Counted from the first letter of the stretch, positions 20,419 through 30,245 are shown. The stretch is DNA of 64,000 bases from Arsenophonus sp964026495 (GCF_964026495.1 NZ_OZ032148.1:124001-188000); one strand, 5' to 3'. The notes: generated by a model from the sequence alone, not told the origin. A program made the numbers and translations.

Positions 20419-20829
20419 TAATTTAATATTTTTTTATATTTTGTAAATTTTTTGTTTTTTAAAAATTAAAATTTTACAGTATTTGTTAAAAAATTAAAAA
20501 ATAAAGTTTATCAAACATTTTTATATTAAAATATCAATATATATAAATTAAATAAGTTTAAAAAATATTTTTTATGTATATTAGGATAAAATAAATATGG
20601 AGTGTAATAAATGTCATTTGTTAGTCAAAAACTTGATAAGTATAATATATATTAAATATTTTTATTAAAAATTTTTGTTTGCTTTTTTAATTCTTGTAAT
20701 TTTATAAAAAAATTATGAATACTATTATATTATAAATTTTGTTTTATAAATATTTAGAAATACTATTTTGAAGTAATAATTTTATATTTTTTGTCTTATA
20801 TTTTATAATAATATATAATTCAATAATTA
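20419..20829. other. AT-rich spacer between gor and dsbA
   Basis: These 411 bases hold no confident gene. A 23-codon open frame with an AGGA 10 bases upstream lies at 20597-20668 and is listed separately as a possible remnant. Confidence 0.5.
20597..20668 (+). pseudogene. Possible start of a decayed gene upstream of dsbA (yihD-like?)
   Basis: ATG at 20597 has AGGA 10 bases upstream and begins MECNKCHLLVKNL, then turns into spacer-like IY-rich sequence and a stop. E. coli has yihD (starting MKCKRLNEVIELL) and srkA upstream of dsbA, so a decayed yihD start is conceivable. The match covers only a few residues, so chance is the main alternative. Confidence 0.15.
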
Positions 20830-21486
20830 ATGAGTAATATGAAACAATTCTTTTTTGCTTTTATTTATTTGCTGGTATCTTTTAATATTTTTGCTACGAA
20901 TTACTCTTCTATGCGTTATAAAGAAGGTATTGAATTTATTAAAATTAATAAAAGTATAAAAGATGCACCTACAGTATTAGAGTTTTTTTCTTTTTATTGC
21001 CCACATTGTTACGAATTTGATTATATTTATAATATATCCAAAAAAATAAAAGAAAATTTGCCTAAAAATATAATAATGGAACGTTATCATGTTAATTTTT
21101 TAGGTGCGTTAGGTAATGAATTAACAAAAGCTTGGACTGTAGCAAAAATATTTTCAATAGAAGAGAAAGTAATTCCTTTGTTATTTGAAGGGATACAAAA
21201 AACAGAATCAATTAATACACCAAATGATATTAAAAATATATTTGTTAAGTTAGGTATAAAAAGTAAAGAATATGATATATTAATAAATAGTCTTCTCGTT
21301 AATTCATTATTGATAAAACAACAAAAAGCAGCCAAGGATTTTCAACTAATTGGTGTACCAGCAATTTTTGTGCATGGTAAATATATGTTATGTAATCATA
21401 ATATCAAAGCTACTAAAGAGTATAATTATCCTCAAATTTATTCTGAAATAATCAATTTTTTGATTAAAAATAGAGATCTTTTTTGA
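20830..21486 (+). CDS. dsbA: Periplasmic thiol:disulfide oxidoreductase DsbA
   Basis: The 218-residue frame probably starts at the second ATG (20839), which gives a signal peptide MKQFFFAFIYLLVSFNIFA like E. coli MKKIWLALAGL. The mature part has the thioredoxin-fold active site FYCPHC (Cys57 and Cys60 of the long frame), YHVNFLG, the helical insertion with LFEGIQKT, and the cis-proline loop GVPAIFVHGKY. It introduces disulfides into secreted proteins and is re-oxidised by DsbB, not seen here. BamB and FtsN are envelope neighbours in function. It is convergent with engB, and a T-run hairpin follows the stop. Confidence 0.95.
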   Translation: MSNMKQFFFAFIYLLVSFNIFATNYSSMRYKEGIEFIKINKSIKDAPTVLEFFSFYCPHCYEFDYIYNISKKIKENLPKNIIMERYHVNFLGALGNELTKAWTVAKIFSIEEKVIPLLFEGIQKTESINTPNDIKNIFVKLGIKSKEYDILINSLLVNSLLIKQQKAAKDFQLIGVPAIFVHGKYMLCNHNIKATKEYNYPQIYSEIINFLIKNRDLF

Positions 21487-21516
21487 AAAAGATAATTAAA
21501 TAATAAACATATGATA

Positions 21517-21548
21517 TATGATAATAAAATATCATAAGATTTTTTTTT
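21517..21548 (+). terminator. Intrinsic terminator of dsbA
   Basis: The stem TATGATA / TATCATA with a 6-base loop (21517-21536) is followed, after three bases, by nine T (21540-21548), 30 bases behind the dsbA stop. The stem lacks G:C strength but the T-run is long. Confidence 0.5.
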
Positions 21549-21590
21549 GTAAAATGTCAAATATTAATACATATCTGTTTTTTATGAATT

Positions 21591-21637
21591 TTGCATTAAT
21601 AAATAGTTTTTTATTGAAAAACTATTTATTAATGCAA
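21591..21637. terminator. 21-base-pair perfect hairpin between convergent dsbA and engB
   Basis: Perfect arms of 21 bases (21591-21611 and 21617-21637; core ATTAATAAATAGTTTTT) enclose a 5-base loop TATTG. It sits between two convergent genes and can act on transcripts from both sides. By length it is the most perfect inverted repeat I found in the window. Confidence 0.5.
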
Positions 21638-21682
21638 TTTGAAATAATAGCTTCAATAAAAAGATCATTTTTATAATATAAA

Positions 21683-21702
21683 ATGTATTTTATAAAATAC
21701 AT
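21683..21702. repeat. 20-base perfect palindrome before the engB 3' end
   Basis: ATGTATTTTATAAAATACAT (21683-21702) reads the same on both strands. It lies 28 bases beyond the engB stop and may add to termination of engB. Confidence 0.4.
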
Positions 21703-21729
21703 GATTATTGAATTTTGATAAATATTACT

Positions 21730-22338
21730 TTAATTTTTGTTAATCCAATTATTGAGTTTATGTTCTAAAATATTAATTCCTATTTTCATAAATGATGAAA
21801 ATATTTCTATTTCTATTTTTTTGGAAATATTTTTTAATTTATGACGTACTTTTTTAATTTGACAATTTTGTTCATAATTCTTTAATTTATCTGCTTTATT
21901 TAGTAAAATACATGTAGGTATATGTATTCTAGTTGACCATTGAATTATTTTTATGTCCATATATTTTAATGGATGTCTAATATCCATTAAAATGATTAAA
22001 CCTTTTAAAGATTTTCTTTTATGTAAATATTCATTTAATGCTTTTTGCCATTGCATTTTTACAAATATAGGTGCTTGTGCATAACCATATCCAGGTAAAT
22101 CTATTAATCTAATGTTATTTTCTACTTCAAATACATTAATTAATTGTGTTCTACCAGGTTTTTTACTTGTGTATGCTAATTTCTTTTGTAGTGTAAGTGC
22201 ATTTAAAGCGCTAGATTTTCCAACATTAGAACCGCCTATAAATGCAATTTCTATACCATTATCATTTGGTAAATAATGAATATTAGGTGCGCTTATAAAA
22301 AATTTTGTCTTACGATAATTATAACTCTTGTATATCAT
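21730..22338 (-). CDS. engB: Ribosome biogenesis GTPase EngB (YihA/YsxC)
   Basis: This 202-residue GTPase (E. coli 210) is needed for late assembly of the 50S subunit. The nucleotide motifs are complete: G1 GGSNVGKSS (35-43), G2 region with KPGRTQLIN, G3 DLPGYGYA (80-87) and G4 NKAD (147-150), plus the family stretch VLMDIRHPLK in nearly identical form. The start is ATG at 22338. In E. coli engB lies downstream of polA and faces it; here it lies directly behind dsbA and diverges from polA, so the order has changed. Confidence 0.96.
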   Translation of the reverse strand: MIYKSYNYRKTKFFISAPNIHYLPNDNGIEIAFIGGSNVGKSSALNALTLQKKLAYTSKKPGRTQLINVFEVENNIRLIDLPGYGYAQAPIFVKMQWQKALNEYLHKRKSLKGLIILMDIRHPLKYMDIKIIQWSTRIHIPTCILLNKADKLKNYEQNCQIKKVRHKLKNISKKIEIEIFSSFMKIGINILEHKLNNWINKN

Positions 22339-23668
22339 GATTATTTTTTTTGATATTGTAATTTATATAAAATTAAATTTTTTAAAAATTTTAAACTATA
22401 ATAATTATATTATATAAAATATAATAAAGTATTAAAAACCTTTTATGGAATAGTTTATATAAGAAAAATCAATAATTTGTTTTGTGATTCTTGATAAAAA
22501 ATCGATATTTTATCTTTAATGACGTTATTTCTTGATTGTATATTTCAATTAATAATATTATTTATTTTTTAATGTGTATTTTATAGAACGAAAATATGAT
22601 TATTCTATTTATCGAATTAAAATAGAAATTTATTTTAAAATCAAGTTTTGAATATATTATTTTAATTTTACCATAAAATAATAAAAATTAGTAATAATAA
22701 TTAATATTTTTAAAAATTATAAGAAAATTTCATATAAGAAAAAAATAATTTTCTAATTTCTGGGATTTATGAGCTAAAAAATATGTTTATCATTAATAAT
22801 CTGTAGTAAAAGAACAAAATTTATATTTATGAGTTTATTATAAAAGGCATATAATAGATGATTGAATGAGTAATTTCTAATTTTATTTGTATAGAATTAA
22901 TAGTTTTAGCATAAAAGTAACAGATTAATTTTTTATGGTTTTTTTTGTTATTATATATTTAAAAAAAAGAATTTTTCAAAAAAATATTTTATAGAGTCAT
23001 ATAAGTAATAATACAAGATAATAAATATTGTTAATATGATATTAAAGTATCATATTCATATATAAGATATTTAAAATATATCTGAAATTAGAAATGTAAA
23101 ATTTTTTCTAGTAGTTTGAAATTGTACATTGGTAATGTTAATTAATATTTTTTTAGATTTTTTAAAATTATTAATCTGTAGTTTAATTGATACAAATATT
23201 GTTATGCAATAATAATTATATTATAGTGATGTGATCTAAGAATTTAACAAATATTTTTAAATATTATCGAAATATATGTTTAAAAAATAATAATTTTAAA
23301 AATTAATTTAATTTAAAATTATTATTTATGTAAATTACTGAATATGTTAAATATATTAAAATAATATTTTTATTTTTGTAATATCCACAAGAAATATTTG
23401 TCAATACATTTAAAAAATATTACTTTTTTTTCTATTATTAACATTTTGATTATAATAAAAAATTATACTTTATAAGTAATTAATTTCATTATTTCTGTTT
23501 AATATATGCTTAGATTTATACACAATTTTATTCACAAATTATTTTAACCTCTCTGATATTTATAAAGTTTGATTTAAAAAATATGATAAAACATATTTTA
23601 AATTATAAAAGGAAAATTATATAATTATCAATTATTCTAACCATTATTGTAAAAAGTATTTCTAAACT
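22339..23668. other. AT-rich spacer between divergent engB and polA, with DnaA-box-like motifs
   Basis: These 1330 bases have no supported gene. Near polA lie two perfect matches to TTATNCACA (TTATACACA at 23516-23524, TTATTCACA at 23528-23536) and a one-mismatch ATATCCACA at 23381-23389. No trace of spf (Spot 42) is seen. Confidence 0.5.
23516..23536 (+). promoter_or_regulatory. Pair of DnaA-box-like 9-mers upstream of polA
   Basis: TTATACACA and TTATTCACA, both fitting TTATNCACA, are repeated at 12-base spacing about 130 bases before the polA start. A third, one-mismatch motif lies at 23381-23389. They may be DnaA sites or chance in AT-rich DNA. Confidence 0.25.
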
Positions 23669-24574
23669 ATGTCTACAAGTAAAAAAAAACTATTTATTCT
23701 TATTGATGGGTCTTTTTATCTTTATCGTGCATATTATACTTTTCCATTATTAATGAATTCTTCTGGAAAACCAACAGGTGCTATTTATGGTGTAATTAAT
23801 ATGTTACGTAGTTTAATCATAAAATATGCACCGACTCATATTGCAATAGTATTTGATGCTCCAGGAAAAAATTTTCGGCATTTGTTATTTAATAATTATA
23901 AATTTCGAAGACCATCAATGCCAGATAATTTACGTTTACAGATACTGCCATTACATGAATTTATTATAGCTATGGGATTACCTTTATTTGTTGTTTCTGG
24001 TGTAGAAGCTGATGATGTGATAGGTACATTAGCTTTACAAGCGACTCAAGACAATATTCCTGTATTAATAAGTACAGGAGATAAAGATATGGCCCAATTA
24101 GTTACAAGTGACATCAAATTGATTAATACTATGACAAATATTATTTTAGGACCAAAAGAAGTTATTGATAAATATGGTGTTCCTCCTGGCTTAATTATTG
24201 ATCTTCTTGCTTTGATGGGGGATTACTCAGATAGTATACCTGGTATACCAGGTATAGGAAAAAAAACAGCAGTATCTTTATTACAGAATATTGGAAATTT
24301 AATTACTATTTACAAGGATTTATCAGTAATTAAATTATTAAAATTACGTAGTTCAAATGTTTTAATAAAAAAAATGTTAGAATATAAAGAAATTGCTTTC
24401 TTGTCTTATAAATTAGCAACTATTAAAACAAATGTTAATCTTAAAAAAGATTATCACGAGTTAGTTATTAAAAAATGTGATTTTAAAAAATTATATCAAT
24501 TTTGTCATTATTATGAATTTTTTGGTTTCCTAAATAGTTTGGATTATAATAATTGGTTAATAAAAAAAGAATAA
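23669..24574 (+). CDS. polA: DNA polymerase I reduced to its 5'-nuclease domain
   Basis: The 301 residues match the N-terminal 5'-3' exonuclease (flap nuclease) domain of E. coli PolA (928) and then stop. Metal-binding acidic residues are kept: Asp13 (DGS), Asp63 (VFD), EADD (113-116), GDKD (137-140) and GDYSDSIPG (184-192), followed by the helix-hairpin-helix GIPGIGKKT (192-200). The 3'-5' exonuclease and polymerase domains are absent and not readable downstream. The protein should still remove RNA primers and flaps in the cytoplasm, gaps being filled by another polymerase. The same reduction is known from Buchnera. The start is ATG 23669 without a clear ribosome binding site. Confidence 0.94.
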   Translation: MSTSKKKLFILIDGSFYLYRAYYTFPLLMNSSGKPTGAIYGVINMLRSLIIKYAPTHIAIVFDAPGKNFRHLLFNNYKFRRPSMPDNLRLQILPLHEFIIAMGLPLFVVSGVEADDVIGTLALQATQDNIPVLISTGDKDMAQLVTSDIKLINTMTNIILGPKEVIDKYGVPPGLIIDLLALMGDYSDSIPGIPGIGKKTAVSLLQNIGNLITIYKDLSVIKLLKLRSSNVLIKKMLEYKEIAFLSYKLATIKTNVNLKKDYHELVIKKCDFKKLYQFCHYYEFFGFLNSLDYNNWLIKKE

Positions 24575-25956
24575 AATTGTTTTTTGATGTGTTTTATATG
24601 TAATATATTTTTTCTAATTAGAGTAAAAGTAGAAAAATCGACTAATATTTGATAAATAAATATTCTTTAATATAATTAAAATATATAAAAATTATAATAA
24701 TGCATTATTAGTTTATATAAAACTTATTTTAATTATATAAAAATATTATTTATAGTAAATAAGCTATAAAAACTCATTATAATTTTATCGTAAATTATAA
24801 TTATAGTGGATATTTTTATACTATGTTTCTTGTAAAAACTAGGAGGATATTTTTTTAAAAATGATAATTGATACCAAGAAATAATTCAGAAAAAGTAAGT
24901 AAATATTTGATTATTTTTAAAACTAGAAATTTTTTTTTAAAAAATATAAATTATTTTTTTTGGAGAGCATAAAATGGTTTCATAAGAAAAAATTTTTTAT
25001 AAATTAATTATTATTGATACAAAGTAATGAGGGTATATTTAAAATTATGTAATAATAAAAATTATTTTTTGGCATTTTAGCTTATTAAGTTTAAAATTTA
25101 TTTTTTGTTAACTATAAATTATAACTTATTTTTCATATAAAAAATTATAAATGTTTTGGTATCTGTTGTTTAATATACCAATATAGAAATATTTTGATAT
25201 TTAAAATTTATGTAATTTATTTTTATTTTTTTTGATTTATTGTAATTTGGTAATGAGTTTTTAGTATTTTTTTATTATTTGATTATGTATCATGTCATTT
25301 CTATTTTTTGTTTTTTTATGTTTATAACATTACATTAAAAATTGTTCAATTAAATGATTGGAGAATGATTGGAGGTTGATAATATTTTATCAGGAGTGTT
25401 AATTTTTTAGCAAATATCAAATTTATATTTTTTATGATATATAACAATCATATTTAAGTGACGATTATGGTATAAATAAATTTTATGAAAATTTTTAATG
25501 ATTAAATTGCATAAAATTTATTAGAATTAAAAATTAGATTTTAATTTAAAATACAAAATTATCGATTAATAATATAAGTTAAAAAAAATATATGAATTTT
25601 TTATAATAAAACATTTTTGTAAATTTCGAAAACAGATAATTTATTCCTTTTGATTTGATTAAAAATAAAAAAATAATATTAAAATATTAATTTAGATTTA
25701 GTTTTGTTGAATAAAAATATAGTTTTATTATTATATTAATTGGTTATTTTAATATGATTAACATAAATATCAATAATTTTTAGATTATTAGCGTTTATTT
25801 GGCTTTTTTTTATTGTTTATTTTTTCGTTTTTTAGGTTTATTTTTAGGTTTAAAATAAATTAATTAAAATAATTAATTTTATTATTCTTATTTAAGAAAT
25901 ACAATTATAAAATTAAAAATTATGCAAATTTTTGAATATTATATGGTTAATAAAAT
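24575..25956. other. AT-rich spacer between polA and pabA (site of lost Pol I polymerase domains)
   Basis: No supported gene lies in these 1382 bases. I found no readable part of the polymerase domain. ATGATTGGAG occurs twice at 25354-25363 and 25365-25374 next to a GGAGG, but no sensible frame follows. Confidence 0.55.
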
Positions 25957-26532
25957 ATGATTTTGATAATTGATAATTATGATTCTTTTACTTATAATCT
26001 TTATCAATATTTGTGTGAATTAGGGATGGATGTTTTAGTAAAACGTAATGATGCTATTACGATAGCAGAAATCAAAAGATTTTCACCAACACATTTGATT
26101 ATTTCACCTGGACCAGGTATTCCTAATAAAGCAGGAGTTTCATTAGATATTATTTCATTTTTTTCTGGTGTGATCCCCATTTTAGGTGTTTGTCTTGGTC
26201 ATCAGGCAATCGCGCAGGTATTTGGTGCTTCTATTATCAAAGCTAAAAAAGTTATGCATGGTAAGGTATCTACAATTTTTCATAATCAAGAAGGTGTTTT
26301 TAAAAAATTAAAAAACCCTCTAAAAGTAATGCGTTATCATTCTTTAGTAATTGAGATTACAACATTATCCAATATTTTTGAAATAACAGCATGGACTTTA
26401 TGTAATGGAAAAATTGATGAAATTATGGGTATTCGACATAAAAATTTACATATTGAAGGTGTTCAATTTCATCCAGAGAGTATTTTAAGTGAACAAGGAC
26501 ATGAATTGTTAAATAATTTTTTAAGATATTAA
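25957..26532 (+). CDS. pabA: Aminodeoxychorismate synthase glutaminase subunit PabA
   Basis: This 191-residue class I glutamine amidotransferase is of near-equal length to E. coli PabA (187). The catalytic triad is Cys79 (GVCLGHQ), His172 and Glu174 (EGVQFHPES); the N-terminus LIIDNYDSFTYNLYQYLCELG and PHGxL-type segments follow PabA rather than TrpG (VKRNDA, AKKVMHGK, MRYHSL). It supplies ammonia to PabB, which converts chorismate to aminodeoxychorismate for folate; pabB should be elsewhere. Together with aroH, aroC and folC in this window it supports a working folate route. The enzyme could also serve anthranilate synthase, as in some bacteria with one shared subunit. Confidence 0.93.
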   Translation: MILIIDNYDSFTYNLYQYLCELGMDVLVKRNDAITIAEIKRFSPTHLIISPGPGIPNKAGVSLDIISFFSGVIPILGVCLGHQAIAQVFGASIIKAKKVMHGKVSTIFHNQEGVFKKLKNPLKVMRYHSLVIEITTLSNIFEITAWTLCNGKIDEIMGIRHKNLHIEGVQFHPESILSEQGHELLNNFLRY

Positions 26533-27100
26533 TTTTTTTTGTGCATTATTATTTAATTTAATGATGTCATTTTTACATTATTAGATAAATTGTAGACATT
26601 AATACTTTTTGAGTTTCAAAATTTGATTTTTGATTTATATAGATTATTTTTTTTAAAAATTGAATATAGGTCAATATTTTTTGAATAAAATTACAATATT
26701 TATTAATAATAATAAAATATACAAAAATATTTTTAATACTGATTTTTATAATTAAATAATATTTAATAAGTATATTATACATATTTTTGTATTTTAAAAT
26801 ATACTCTTAATACATATTTTATTAAAAAAAATCAATAATTTTAATAAAATATTAATATTAATGATGTGTTTTAAATTTAAATTATATATGCATGAAAAAT
26901 ATTTTTTATGATTAATATTCTTAATATAATATTTTGAATATTATAGAAATTAAGTATTCATATTATTAGATTTATTTTAAAAAACTTTAAAACTTTTTAT
27001 GATTTTTATGCATTAAATCATCACCTGATTAATTTTTATAAAAATATTAATAAATAACATATTTCAATTACTGGTAAATTTTTAGTAAATATAAAAAATT
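26533..27100. other. AT-rich spacer between pabA and the yeaL remnant
   Basis: These 568 bases have no gene. A 69-codon minus-strand open frame here is only low-complexity I/Y/N/K sequence and is not supported. Confidence 0.55.
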
Positions 27101-27551
27101 ATGAGTAATTTTGAGACAGCATTATTTATTTTTTTTGTATTAATTATTTTAGAAATAATGAGCAATAATATAATTTTAACAGTTGCTACTTTATTATTGC
27201 TTATTGTTTGTATTATACCTTTAAATGTTTTTTCATGGATTAAAAAATATGTTATGACAGTTGGTATTTTAATTTTGACTGTGTGGGAAAATAAAATTTA
27301 TTACTAATAAATGTCTAGCAGTAAAAAATATGATGAATTCTTTTTTGTATTGGGAATAATTATTAACAATTATTATCGGGATTTTGTTATCATGGCTAGG
27401 TAGTCAAGGTGTTTTTTTGATTGATTATAAAGCAGTAATGATTATAGGGTTATTATTTGGTACTTTGATAGGTGTTTTTATTTTTCATGGAGTAGTAGTA
27501 GGTCCATTAATAGCAGTAGGAATTCTTTCTTTACTAATTGATAATTTTTAA
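27101..27551 (+). pseudogene. yeaL: Broken DUF441 membrane protein (yeaL)
   Basis: Two overlapping pieces together cover E. coli YeaL (148 residues). The first (27101 to about 27285) gives LTVATLLLLIVCIIPLNVFSWI and TVGILILTV. The second, in the +1 frame, continues with NSFLYW, then a TAA at 27357-27359, then IIIGILLSWLGSQGV and HGVVVGPLIAVGILSLL, ending at 27551. So there is one single-base insertion near 27285 and one nonsense codon at a position that is Ser in E. coli; everything else still reads as the family. The function of this four-helix inner-membrane protein is unknown. Decay looks recent. Rescue by slippage is unlikely because two lesions are present. Confidence 0.85.
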
Positions 27552-27899
27552 AAATTATGTTCAAAATAGAATCAATTAACTATATCATTTTTTACAAGAT
27601 TTTTTCTATCTTTTATTTTTTGAATTCATATTCTACATTATGGTATCTTTAATAAGATTATTTTTAAAAATATTAAAAATAATAAATAAAAATAAAGTTA
27701 ATTATATGTTTATATGTTTTTTTAAAAAAATTATCTAATTTTTCAAACATGTCTATTTAATTAGATCTGATGATATACTTAGTTTTTTATAAAATTTTAA
27801 AAAACTATATTATAGTTTTTTATAGGAGAAAGCTTATTATTAAATAATTACTTTTGATATATAGTGAATACGATATATTTTATTTTTTGTTATTAAAAT
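27552..27899. other. AT-rich spacer between yeaL remnant and dapE
   Basis: I see nothing in these 348 bases that can be supported as a gene or site; the two flanking genes converge. Confidence 0.5.
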
Positions 27900-29039
27900 T
27901 TAATTTAAAAGTATTTTTTTTGCAATCTTATAATAAATAAAACTTAATTTTTGTAAATCTTTAACACTAATGCATTCATTTGCTTTGTGGATACTTTTGT
28001 TCAAAGGGCCTAGTTCAATAACTTGTGCACCGATATCAATAATAAAACGAGCATCTGATGTTCCTCCATCAGTTGATAACTTAGGATAATAACCACAATG
28101 TTTTTCTATAACTTTACAAACAATATTTATTAATTCTCCCCCTTTTGTTAAAAAGGGGTTAGCAGATAATGAGCAATATAATTTATAATTTAATTGATAT
28201 TTTTTTAATATTTTTTCAATTTTTTGCTTAATTTTTTTTGCAGTTAATTCATTACTAAAACGAAAATTAAATTTTATTACTAATTTACTTGGAGTAGTAT
28301 TATTACTTTGTATATCTGAATAAATATTTGCAATTTGCATACTTGTAGGTGGAAAGAAAATATTTCCAGTATCCCATTTTTTTTTCACTAATTCGCTTAA
28401 AAAAGGTAATGCAATAAGAATTGGATTATTTATTGAATTGGGATAAGCAATATGTCCTTGCTCTCCCTTAATAATAAGGGTAATGTTAAGTGATCCACGA
28501 CGTCCATTTTTTATGGTATCACCGATTTTTTTTGTACTAGATGGTTCACCTACTATACAATAATTAATTGTTTCATTGCGTTTTATTAATGTATTAATTA
28601 CTTTTACTGTTCCATTAGTAGCTTTATCTTCTTCATCAGAAGTAATTAAGAAAGCTAATCGACCTGGATGAGATGGGAAATTTTTAATAAATTTTTCTGC
28701 GGCTATAATCATTGCAGCAAGAGAACCTTTCATATCAGCAGCTCCTCTTCCATAAAGAAATCCATTATTTAACGTTGGTTGGAAAGGAGGAAAATTCCAA
28801 TTTTTTTGATCACCTGCTGGGACTACATCTGTATGTCCAGCAAAAACTAAAGTTTTTCTTTTATCCTCACCATGAAGGGCCCATAAATTTGTTGTATCTT
28901 TAAAATACATAACTTCAATAGAAAAATTAAGTTTTTTTAATCTTTCAATGAGAATAGTTTGACATCCATGATCATCTGGGCTGATTGAGGGTTTTTGAAT
29001 AAGTTCTTGTGCAAGTTGAAGAATAGAGTAAATGTTCAT
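27900..29039 (-). CDS. dapE: Succinyl-diaminopimelate desuccinylase
   Basis: This 379-residue di-zinc M20-family amidohydrolase (E. coli 375) frees L,L-diaminopimelate from its N-succinyl form in the lysine/peptidoglycan pathway. Zinc ligands and catalytic residues are visible: FAGHTDVVP with His69, GRGAADMKGS with the bridging Asp102, SDEE (134-137) with the catalytic Glu, GEPSS, and a late His in SIHKANE. NGRRGSLNI and GQVEL-type parts also match. With the aspartokinase of metL it argues for retained meso-diaminopimelate synthesis. The start is ATG at 29039. In E. coli dapE has other neighbours, so the location has changed. Confidence 0.96.
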   Translation of the reverse strand: MNIYSILQLAQELIQKPSISPDDHGCQTILIERLKKLNFSIEVMYFKDTTNLWALHGEDKRKTLVFAGHTDVVPAGDQKNWNFPPFQPTLNNGFLYGRGAADMKGSLAAMIIAAEKFIKNFPSHPGRLAFLITSDEEDKATNGTVKVINTLIKRNETINYCIVGEPSSTKKIGDTIKNGRRGSLNITLIIKGEQGHIAYPNSINNPILIALPFLSELVKKKWDTGNIFFPPTSMQIANIYSDIQSNNTTPSKLVIKFNFRFSNELTAKKIKQKIEKILKKYQLNYKLYCSLSANPFLTKGGELINIVCKVIEKHCGYYPKLSTDGGTSDARFIIDIGAQVIELGPLNKSIHKANECISVKDLQKLSFIYYKIAKKILLN

Positions 29040-30245
29040 TATTTTTTTAAAAGATAAATTCTTAATGTTTATTTTGTATATTTAAAAATAAAATTAGTGA
29101 ATATTAGTATGGTAAATATTTTCTGTTTATTTTTATTATCAGTAATATAAATAATTTTCGTATTTTGTTATTTAATGAAATCTATAATTAATTATTTATA
29201 TTATATATTTTTTTTGGTTGTTATATTTTGATTATAAATAGATTAATTATTTATAATAACATCATTTAATAAAAATTTGTATATAAAAATATTTCAAATT
29301 AATATTGCTATTATTTATTAATTTTTATAAATTCTTTAAATAATATTATTCAACTAAAAATAATAATTAATATATTTTATTTTTAATAGTTTTTGTTAAA
29401 TTTTTGCTTATCATAAATTACTTTTTTAATATTTATTAACTTTTTATAAATTTTAATTTTGTTATTATTTTTTTATATTATTTTTATTTGTGTGTTTAAT
29501 TATTTATAAATATTACAATTTATTTACAATTTTAAATAAAAAATTAAAATATGAAAAATAAAAAATATTTTCAAAGAAGTAATACATTATTATTTACAAG
29601 TATTATTTATACAAAATATTTATGCCTAAATATTTTAATATTATTTTTTAAAATTTTTATTTAATTTTTATGTATTCAATCAAAAAAATATAATATATGT
29701 TTTTTTATAAAAATATTTTTAAATACTAATTTTTATTGTTTTAATATGTATGAATCTATAAATATTTAAATCATTTATTATTTTTCATTATAAATATTAT
29801 GTTTGCCGATAATGGGAGTTTTTAACTATTAATAAATAGTAGTAATACAAGTATATTATATTTTGATATGATTTTTAAATTAAATTTAATATTTTTAAAG
29901 AAAATTAAGATATCATTAAGCAATAGAATATTGTTCTTTGAATTTAAAATTTTATCTTTTTTATAATATGTTTTATTATTTTGTATATTTTTATTTATAT
30001 AATACGGATATAAAAATAGAAATTAACTTTATTTTTAATATATTTTTTTGTTAAATATTTTTTAAGCACATATATGTTTTTAATGATAAACATAAAAAAT
30101 ATTTATTCGTTATGATATTTTATTTTTTATTTAAAAATTCTTATTTTTTAATATTAATTTTAATAAAATGTGCTAGAAATAATAAATTTTATCATGTAAA
30201 ATACGATCGCAATATTTTATCTTTTTTAAATTTGAGATATTGCAT
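29040..30245. other. AT-rich spacer between divergent dapE and guaB
   Basis: About 1.2 kb without supported gene. E. coli has xseA divergent from guaB here; no remnant is readable. Near guaB the arms TAAAATA / TATTTTA (30197-30203 and 30213-30219) flank CGATCGCAA, a rare G+C island 26 bases upstream of the start. Confidence 0.5.

Noticed and set aside
22339..23668. spf (Spot 42 RNA) near polA
   Set aside because: Neither the conserved Spot 42 sequence nor its terminator is visible on either side of polA.
25354..25400. Repeated ATGATTGGAG with GGAGG as the start of a small gene
   Set aside because: Both ATGs run into TGA within four codons, and no later start gives a sensible frame.
26573..26782. 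69-codon minus-strand frame behind pabA
   Set aside because: Low-complexity I/Y/K/N sequence without start signal or similarity.
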